Part shown: in pieces, positions 52,044 to 62,210 of the stretch
How positions within the stretch are numbered: the first letter of the stretch is position 1
How the letters are laid out: every line of letters begins with the position of its first letter
From: Corythucha ciliata
Taxonomy: Eukaryota; Arthropoda; Insecta; Hemiptera; Tingidae
Direction of reading: 5' to 3'
DNA length: 64,000 nucleotides
NCBI GenBank assembly: GCA_038030265.1
Contig: CM075939.1
Coordinates: 19,883,253 to 19,947,252 of the forward strand
Notes under the pieces: generated by a model
What the model saw: the letters and a program-made list of their open reading frames with translations, nothing else
What the model was told of the DNA's origin: nothing
Databases searched by the model: none
Program-made: the position numbers and the translations under genes

Positions 52044-55000
52044 AGTGAATCAGCGGTTTTCTCAATTTTAGCAACGTACATTAGTACTTTTTCGCGTTTT
52101 TAGTTTAGTGGTTTTCTAGAGTTTATTTTGTTGTTGTTGTTTATTTACTTCTGACAAGTAACCATGTGAATTAGCGTTTTTTTCCTTCTTTTTTTTTTAT
52201 TAGCACTTTTGTCAATGTTTCCCGAGAATTATTGCTTTTCTTCTGAAGTTAGGTTTAGCAGATTTTCTGGACTTGAAGCAGCCCGAAAAGGTCCGAGTAC
52301 GTTCAGCTTTTTCCTTAGACTTCAGACCAGTAATGCAGTAGTGTACCGTGCTAAGGGGGTATTGTATCCTATCAATGATACATGTTTTAAAAACATACTT
52401 TTACTTTTGTCAATTCGTTAAAACTGGTCTCTGATCTCTTGATCTCGAACTAATACCCACTCGACCACAACAGTTTTGGCGACCGAGGTGAAACAATGGA
52501 TGCAGAACAATTTGCACAGTTCATGAACCTTCAAACATCATTAATCGAAAGACTTGTCGGAAACATTCAACCGACACAAGCACCAGTCGATCATATTGCG
52601 GCTTCTGCATCGTCTAGCACAACCCTTCTTCCGAATTTTGAGCCCTTAGACTCCACACAAGAATGTTTCAAGTCCTATAAACAGCGTTTTCAAAACTATG
52701 TCGACATGAAAAACGTATCGTCCAGTAAACGCTTTTCGCCCACCTTCTCCTAAATTCAATCGGTGCAACCTACTTCAAGCTCATTTCGGCTTTAGCGACT
52801 CCTCAAAACGTCACGGGACTCGACTACGATGAATTTATTCAACTCCTGAAAGTCCACTTGGCACCACCACAAAACGTCCTCGTTGCCCAACACAATTTTC
52901 TCTCGCAATGCCAGAATGAAAATCAATCGATTGCTGAATTCGTAGCCTCGCTCAAAAGTACTTGTTCCGATTGCCGATTCGTCTGCCCTTACGACTGTCA
53001 AGCTTCAATAGCTGACGTTTTTCTTCGGGCTCAGTTCAGTTCATTCGTGGTATCCGAGATAATCAGATTCGTGAAAAATTACTTTTTCAATCCGAATCAT
53101 CTTCCTTACCGATCTAGTCACCAAAGCCGTAGCAATAGAAAGCTCAAAAACTAACGCTCAAGCCTTTTCGTCGGATTCGCTACATCACTTCAGCGTTGAC
53201 AAAGTTTCTCAGGACTCTGAAAAACGCGGTTATAAAGATTTTCCGCATCCGCGACCAATACCCTTTCACTCTCGTAACAGTCTTCAAAAATGGGGCATAG
53301 ATGGTCTGTGTCTTCGATGTGGCAGAAATAATCATATCGCAGCAAACTGCCGAACACCATACACGCAGTTAAAAGATTTAAAATGTCACAAACCTGGGCA
53401 CGTCGATAAAGTATGCATAACTACCTTTTCCAGAACAAAATCGTTTTCCCCTTCAATTTCCCACCACTCATTTCCTCGGGCCTCCAATCAAATCAACCAA
53501 GACGAGGAAGACGCTGTCGATTACGGCATCAATAATGTCGACGAAATTAATCAAACTTTTGATTTATCGCAAAATAAAAGTGATCGTTTTTTACGCAACT
53601 GTTTTCATGCAAAAAACACCCATCGTTTTCGAAGTCGATACGGGAGCTGGATTCACCTTTTTACCTCGTCAACAGCTCTCCAAACTGAAGTTACCCCGAA
53701 GCACCCCTTTGAAGAATGTCAAATCCGATTCCGTTCGTACACGCGCGATATCTTCAAGCCTTACGGAAAAGTTCTCGTCACCGCATCTTATAATGGCACG
53801 AAAATCGAAGATGAAAACATTGTTCCTGACGGATTCGACGCAATACTTGGTCGAACTTGGATAAGACGTCTCAACATTGACCTGAAAGTTCTCGACCGAC
53901 AAAGGCAACCTATCCCCTTTTCTACCCATTCTGTCCACGTAGTGTCTGATTTCGATAAAGTCATCTCAAAATTTTCAACCATTTTCGAAGAAAGGATAGG
54001 CTGTATTCCAAATTTTCAAGTTTCACTTAAATTAAGAAACGGCGCCACACCTGTTTTTCATAGAGAACGAGAAGTTCCATTTGCCCTCCACGACCGAGTA
54101 GAGAAAGAACTTGACTCTCTCGAAGCAGCAGGAATTATTTCCAAAGCAGATGTGAGCGATTGGGGATCTCCTCTGGTTGTCATTCCGAAAGCCGACGGTG
54201 GGGTACGTCTTTGCGTTGATTATAAAATCGGAGTAAACGAGCGTCTAGTCAATTCACACTATCCTATTCCACGGGTAAACTCGATTTTTAACAACCTTAG
54301 GAACTCACGTTTTTTTTTGTAGTCTGGACTTATTCAAGGCGTACCTTCACGTCCCCGTCGACGAATCTTCCTGCGAAATTCAATCCATAACAACTTACAG
54401 AGGTATTTACAAAATGAAGAGACTTTTCGGAGTGAAAACAGCACCATCTGAGTTCAACAAAATTATGGATCAGATTCTCCGAGACGTTCCAAAAACTGAG
54501 TTTTTCTTTGATGACATCATTGTTCATGGGACTACTTTACAAGAATGCGCTTCAAATCTAGAGACCTGCCTTACTCAACTTCAAAAACACGATTTACACC
54601 TCAACAGAAAGAAAAGCAAATTTTTCCAGCGGCGAATTGAATTCTTGGGTCATGTAATCGAATTCAACCGCATATCAAAGTCCCCCCAAAAAGTTGCAGC
54701 AATTCAAGAAATTCCCTTCCCCAAAAATCTGGACCAACTAGACGCTTTTTGGGGATGGTAACGTATTACGCTCGATTTATTCCCCATTTTTCAACACTCA
54801 CTGCTCCTTTGAGGCGTCTTCTTCAAAAAAACGCACCATTTCAGTGGACTCAAGAGTGTGAAGAATTGTTCAACAACCTAAAAAAAGAAATTTCAAGCGA
54901 CCAGGTTCTCACACCGTTCGATCCTGACTTGCCAGTAGTTCTCGCGTGTGATGCAAGCTCAGAAGGAATCGCTGGAGTCCTCTCTCACATTATTGAAGGT

Positions 55001-58000
55001 TATGAACGCCCCGTAGCTTTCACATCCAGAGCCCTAACACCGGCCGAGAAGAATTATTCCCAGCTGGATCGAGAAGCACTAGCCATAATTTGTTCTGTTG
55101 GCTACTTCCATCAATATCTGTTTGCTCGTCCCTTCAAACTTGTTACAGATAACAGTCCTCTTGTTCGAATATTTCACCAGCATTCAAAGATTCCTCCAAT
55201 GACTTCGGCTCGTTTGCAACGCTACGCTGCCTTTTTGTCAGCGTATAATTACGATGTAATTTTCAAGAAAGGAGTAGACAATTCCAACGTCGATTGCCTG
55301 TCCAGAGCACCCATTTCATCCTGTACGTTCCCTGACTCATCAATAAACCTGGAAGTCCATCAGATTTGCTTGGCAGCTGTCAATCAAATAACAACTTCGT
55401 CGTTAACATACAAATCACTTCGCCAAGAAACTGAAAAAGACGGCGAACTTTCAAAAATTATTCGAGAACTTCAGCAAAACGACAAAAGTGACTTGGAATT
55501 CATCATAAACGATGGCATTCTCTTTCAAGGTGAACGAGTAGTCGTTCCCAATTCTCTTCAAAGAGCCGTTTTGAATGAGTTGCATCGTACGCACATTGGG
55601 ATAACGAAGATGAAACAACTCGCTCGACGACACGTGTATTGGAAGGCAATCGACAGAGACATCGAGCGGCTAGTCCGAGAGTGTCAAGCTTGTACGTCAG
55701 TAAGATCGAATCCTCCTAAACCACCTTTACATCCGTGGGAGGAACCTGAAGAAAACTGGCAACGTCTCCATATTGACTACGCTGGACCTTTTCAAGGGCA
55801 ATACTTCCTTATCGTAGTAGATGCAAGATCCAAATGGGTCGAAATCTTACAAACTTCATCACCTCCAACAACATTATCGACTATTGATTTGCTTCAAGAA
55901 ATATTTGCTCGTTTTGGATTCCCAGGCGTCAAGGTGACGGATAACGCCTCAGTATTTACGTCAAGTGAATTTCACACGTTTTGTGAAGAAAGTGGAATTT
56001 TTCAAAAACTCATAGCTCCGGGCCATCCTTCTACGAATGGATTGGCTGAAAAAACCGTTCAAACTTTGAAACACCGTCTTGCGTCTATGTCAGGGGAACG
56101 TCTTTCAATACGAAGGAAAGTCCGTGATATCCTGTTCAGATACAGGGCCACACCTCTCGGCAACAATAAAACACCAGCTGAACAGTTTCTCAATCAGAAC
56201 ATAAGAACCAAATTAGACGCTCTAAAACCAATACCCCTTATCAAAGACACGACACACACTAAATCAGAAGCACCTTTTCGCCGTTGTAGAAAATTCACCA
56301 TAGGAGATCGCGTACAAGTCCACTACTACCTCAACAAAAAGCGACACTGGAAACTGGGAACTGTCGTGAACAAATTCGGTGGTCTGCATTACCAAATTAA
56401 GTTGGATAGCGGATACATGCTCAAACGCCACATAGATCAAATACGACGTACAGACATAGTCGAACCTCCCTCTTTAGTCCAATGCAAAAAGAAAGACACC
56501 ACTCAACACAGAACACCAACCTGCACTAATTATCCTCTTGGTGATTTGATGCAATTTTCAAACTCGCAACCTCAATCAATCCATCATTCCATTCCACCAT
56601 CAGCTATGGATATCACAAACAGCAATGAAACGGTATTCTCTCCTGACATGGGACTTCATCACGAAATACCAATAAATTCTCCCGAACGACCACAATTGAG
56701 GAGATCGTGTAGAATTCGCAGAACACCATCGTACCTGAGTGACTATGTCTTGGATTGAGACACTACTAGTCCTTCACAAGGGCGGGAGAACTATTGTATC
56801 CTATCAATGACACATGTTTTAAAAATATACTTTTACTTTTGTCAATTCGTTAAAACTGGTCTCTGATCTCTTGATCTCGAACTAATACCCACTCGACCAC
56901 AAAAGGGGGGTCACCCCAGACCCTCTATCAGACAAACATCGGTAATATTCGTGGCTATAGCTGCTAAAAAGCGCTGATTCGTGGTCTCGCGATGCAACTT
57001 CCAGACTAAAATTAAGAAAAAAATCGCTGATTCGCGGTACATGGAGTCCATTCTACAAATAAATTGTGGAAATCAACGCAAAAGTGTTGTATTTTGCCAA
57101 ACCCCGTGGTTAAAGTTGAGAAGACACGCTATAATATTGTCAAATACACAAATTGAAAATTCACAACTGGAATAGCGTAAAATCGCCCATTTGCGTATGA
57201 AAAATAGAATAGGATGCTGAGTGGCCGCAAAATTAGCACAAAACGCCATTTCACAGCTGAAATTGGGAAAAATCGCTAATTTGCAATTTGCAGATATAAA
57301 ATTATGGAAAAACGTTAATTCGCGCATATAAAATAAAGAAAATCACTAATTCGTGGCAAAAATTGTAAAAATCACCAATTAGCGCAGCTAAAATTAAGAA
57401 AAACGTTCATTTTCAGTTCAAATTGGGGAAAGTGCTAATTCTCAGTTAAAGATGGAAAAAAATTGCTAATTTGCAGCTTAAATTGAGTCAAAGGCCAATT
57501 CTTGGCAAAAATTGACAAAACTCGATAGGTAATGCACGGGTTGGAGACGCTACCACGCTGCCAAAATCTAGAAAAAGCGAAAATTCGCAGCTAATATTGA
57601 GAAACTTACTAATTCTCGAATTAAGTTTCGTGATAAATAATTGAGATGTGAATTTCTAGGTTTGAAAAAAAAAAAAAACATTTACAAGTTAAATTCGCAC
57701 CTTCTGAGGGCATTTTTGCGGCTAAAATTCAGAAAAATGGCAAATTCATGCATGGCTATAGTACAATGTTAAAGAATACGCTAATTCACGGCTAGAACTG
57801 AAAAAAAAACAATAATCTATACATATAAAAGTTATATAAAATTGCTAATGCGGTGGTAAAATGTGAAAACCCGCTAATTTGCGGGTAATATTTAGAAAAC
57901 AAAATAATCAGCCTGGTCAAAATTAATAGAAAGGTTAGTTTTAAGCCTAAAAATTGAGAAAATAGCTAATTCGCAGCTGAAAATGGAAAAAATCGCCAAT

Positions 58001-61000
58001 TTACAGCTAAAATTGCGCCAAACGCCAATTCGTGACTGAAATTGAGAAAATTCGCTAATTCACAGGTTTGAAACGCTATGACGTGACGCGTCGCCGCTAC
58101 AATTTTAAAAAAGCGCTAATTCGCGGTTGAAATTGAGAAAAATTCTTGTTTGCGCCAAAAACTGAATATACGCCAATTTGCGGATTCTTAAGGCAACTTT
58201 TCAGGCTGAAGTGGAAAAAAAGCGCCAATTTGTGGCAATGGGTGAAGAAACCGCTAATTCGCGAGTAAACTGAGAAGAATCGCTTATGCATTGCGTATGG
58301 TGAACCAAAAAAATTCTAATTCGTGAAAAGTCCCCCTATTTTGCGGATAATATTGAGGAAAACACTTAAGAAAAACGTTAATTTCCAGCTGAAACTGAGA
58401 AAAGCCACTGCTCCAAAGTATCCGCAAATTTGCGATTTTTTTCTCATTTATGCATGTGAATTAAAACTTTTCCTTAATTTTATCACAAAGTTGCCTTTAG
58501 AAACCACGGATTGGCGTTTTGTCGATATTAGCTGTGGCTGCTGAGCGATTCACTGCCGGTTTTTCTCAATTTTACGGCAGTGTAATATCAGTTGTTCTTA
58601 ATTAGGGCCACGAATTAGCTATATTTCTAGTCGTGTAGTGTAGTTCCAGTCGTCGAATTTTAGCCGTGAATTAGTAATTTTTGTGTTTAGCCAAGAATTA
58701 CCATTTTTCGGCTATGTTATCAGCAAATATTAGCGTTTTTTCAAACTTTATTATTAGTGTGCTTTTGAGCTTTGCTAGTGTAGAGCCGCGAATTAGTGAT
58801 TTCTTTCTCATTTATGCATGTGAATCAGCGCCTTTTCTCAATTTTAGTCATAAGTTGTCTTGAGACACCACGGATATATATGGCCGCAATTAGCTCTTTT
58901 CTAATTTTTTTTTAGCCGCGAATTAGTAATTTTTTGGCTTTTAGCCTCTAATTATCCGCGAATATTATCGTTTTTCTCAAACTTTTTGCCGGATACTTGC
59001 CACAACTCAATTAACACATTATTAGCGCAACGTATCAATAATTTAAGACGCCTATTAAGCCCCTATAAAAACGGGGGGGGGGCGTTAGCGTATTTTCTCC
59101 GTTCTAGCTGGGAAGTTGCCTTCAGATATCCTCGAGTTGGGTGTATTTTTCTTAATTTTATCGGCAAATGAGCTCTTATCCTCGATATTAGCCGCCAATT
59201 ATCGCTTCAAAACCTAAAAATCTCAATTTTTTCATGTTTAAGCTTTTCGGGGGCCTCCTCTGAACTGGGGTCCGAGGCGAACCCCCCTCCCCACCACCAC
59301 CCAAGTCAGTACACCTGAAGGGTATCTTTAGACGAACGGTTTCAGTGGCAACTTTAAAAATTATATCGTTCCAACAGGTGTTGGTGTTTTTATTAAATGC
59401 ACTGCGCTTGGGTGGTAAAATCCTAGCGGTGGAGTAGATCGAGCTCGCCCATATCTTTGTAGGCGCTAATGAGAGTATTGCTAAAATGTATTTAAACCGA
59501 ACGTAATTCTTCAGCACTGAAGGAAAAAGTATGACACTTTCCTTCGAGTAAAATGAATGATGGCGTTGCTTACGGGTGGGACGGGGGACACATTCTTTGA
59601 ACCGAATCCAGTTTTTGAAATCGACAGACGCCTAATAAGAGACGGGGAAAACTACTTTTTTTCAAAGTTATTCTTTAGCATCCCTCGCCTTTCTAAACTA
59701 AAAATAAACACCTCGTAACAAGAGAACAAAAAAAAATTGCACTCTTCTTCTGTCCATACCCCTCCGCACTTGTAAACCGTGTTCTGTTAAAGTATTTTTT
59801 AGGGATAGTTTATTCGAACTAAACGAGTGTATTATTGGAGAAAACAACAGTAACGTGTACAAAGCTTTTATCCAGAAGGCGCTTAAACCCATCGAAGGAT
59901 GAATTTTGACGTCATATAACACGAAAACTGACGTTTCTATATTTGTGTGTAAAGTGCATTTCTCTCCAAGGAGGCGCCAATCGAATTTAAATCTATTTTA
60001 TGATCTTCCTGGCAAACTCGTTTTTTCCCCAATGGATTCAACGAGTGAATGGATTTTTATTGTTCCAAATTTAGATGCTGACTTTGCTTTATCTATTTTT
60101 TTGCTTTCAGATAATAAAAATTGAAAAAGTTTCGTCGGATTTAAACGTCATCGAACGAAGCACGGTAGCGACCGGAGCGGACCTACGCCTACTGTCACGG
60201 AACAAACTCAATTTGGAGTTGAAGTCTAAAATGTCGTTGAGGTCGATAGCCGGCACGATTCGTCCCCGGGCTCTATGTGAAGCTTTTCAGTCGCTGATGA
60301 AACCGGAAGTGACAAATGGAGTGGCTGCTTCTGACGCGACACTGCCGTCAGGCCTCGCTTGGTTCTACGTCGATCGCAACGGACGTCTCGATTATCACGT
60401 TCAAATCGACAGCGTAAACCAACCTGTGATTGTGGGGCTTGGTAAGAATATCACAATTTATTTATTTATTTTTTAAAATGAAATTAAGGCTCCTATCTCA
60501 TTTAATATATTCTCAACTTCGGCTTCTGAATAGCCGATTTTGTTGAATAGTTTGTGTCCCCATTACCCCAATGATTATTGCCAAATATGATTTGCCTCCA
60601 ATATTGACTCTTCTTTGTCAGTCCTTGACAAATGTTGCCCAGGCTTCGTAGGCCAACCTTCCAGTGTTCCAGTGGTGGACCTACACAGGTCGTGACCCGG
60701 GGCAGAAATATCTATATTAGGCCCCTTAGTCTCTAAACTAGAATATGGTTTTAAATAGCGTCAAAGTGTGACTTTTTTTTCAACCTAAGCCACAAAATTA
60801 GCGCTTTTCTCCATTTTGGCTATGAATCAACGATTTTTTTTTCAATTTCAGCCGCGAATTAGCGCTTTTTTTCAATTTTAGCCACGAAGTTGCTTTCACT
60901 AACTGCTAATTGGCGTTTTATCAATTTTAGCCACAAATTATCATTTTTCTTAATTTTAGCCGCCGATTTTTCGTTTTTAGCCATGAATTATCAATTATTT

Positions 61001-62179
61001 AACACTTTATCCGTGAATCAGCACTTATTCACAATTTCATTAGCGAATTAGCAATTTGTCTCATGTTAGATCGATGTATAGTTTTTTCCCAATTTTAGCC
61101 GCTTGCCGCTAAGTGATTTTTCTGAATTTCAGCTTTCAATTGTCGTTTTTCTCAATTTTAGCCATAAAGAGTTGCCTTCAAAAACTGTAATTTTTTCTCC
61201 GCGAGTTATAGTGTAGGCCTATTTCTCAATTTTAGCAGCTAGTTATCGGATTTTCTCAAATTGATCCGCGGAATATAGTTTTTCTTCATTTCAGCTGCGA
61301 ATGAGTGCTTTTTCTTAATTTTGTTCTGCAAAGTTCCTCCCTTTATCAAATTTAGGGGCTTTATCTTAATTTCACCCGGGAATTTACAAGGTTTTCTCAG
61401 TTACAGCCGTGAAACTAGCGTTTTCCTCAAATTCAGTCACGAAGTTGCCTCGAGAAACCACGTGTCGGCGTATTCTTAATATTAGCTGATCCTTCTGAAA
61501 TTCGAGCGATCGATTGGTGCTTTTTCTCAATCTTTTAGCAGTGAAGGAGAGCTTTTTCTGAATTTTGGCCGCGAATTATCGTTTTTATTCATTTTTAGTC
61601 GCTATTACTTTCTGCTATGAATTAGTACTTTTACGCTATAAAAGCCGCGAATATCAGTGCTTTTTCTTAACGTACTTGCCCCCTAAAGTATCACATCAGC
61701 GCGTCTTGTCAAATGTAGCTCCCTATTAAGGGCCTGTAGAGGTGTTAGCATATTTTCTTTGTTTATTCGCAAAGTAACCTTCAGATACCTCGAACCAGGC
61801 CTGTCGATAGTCAGGGGGCCATAGGGTTATGGGGATGCCAATTCAAAATTTGACAAAATCTGGTCAAAAGGTTCAAAAGTCCAAACCTGCCGGTACAAAC
61901 AAGGAAAAGTGGGACATTCTGCTTGAAGTGTCATCATAGAGGGCACTCGCGATGGACGTGCATCAGTTCGAACAACACTTAACCACAAAAAGTGCTTAAT
62001 CCAAATATGTTCAAACCACAAAAACATTGAACCCCTAAAAGTTTGAACCACAGAAAGCTGTAATCCCAAAAGTATCCAACCACAAAATACTCTAACCAAA
62101 GAACGCTCCAACGACAAAATCCTCCAACCATAGAAAGCTCTAACTGTGAAAAAAATCTGACCATATAAACGTTTAACCG

Positions 62180-62210
<31 letters not shown>

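Larger units (their letters stand above)
52360..56902 (+). mobile_element. Gypsy-type LTR retrotransposon, nearly full length, 111-bp LTRs
   Basis: Two 111-bp LTRs (52360-52470, 56792-56902) differ at 2 positions. A primer-binding-site-like TGGCGACCGAGG follows the left LTR. Gag with zinc knuckle, protease, RT, RNase H and integrase follow in Gypsy order. A purine tract (AAGGGCGGGAGAA) precedes the right LTR. AAGGGGG flanks both sides, consistent with a target duplication. It lies in the sense orientation inside sog intron 7. No env. Confidence 0.93.
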
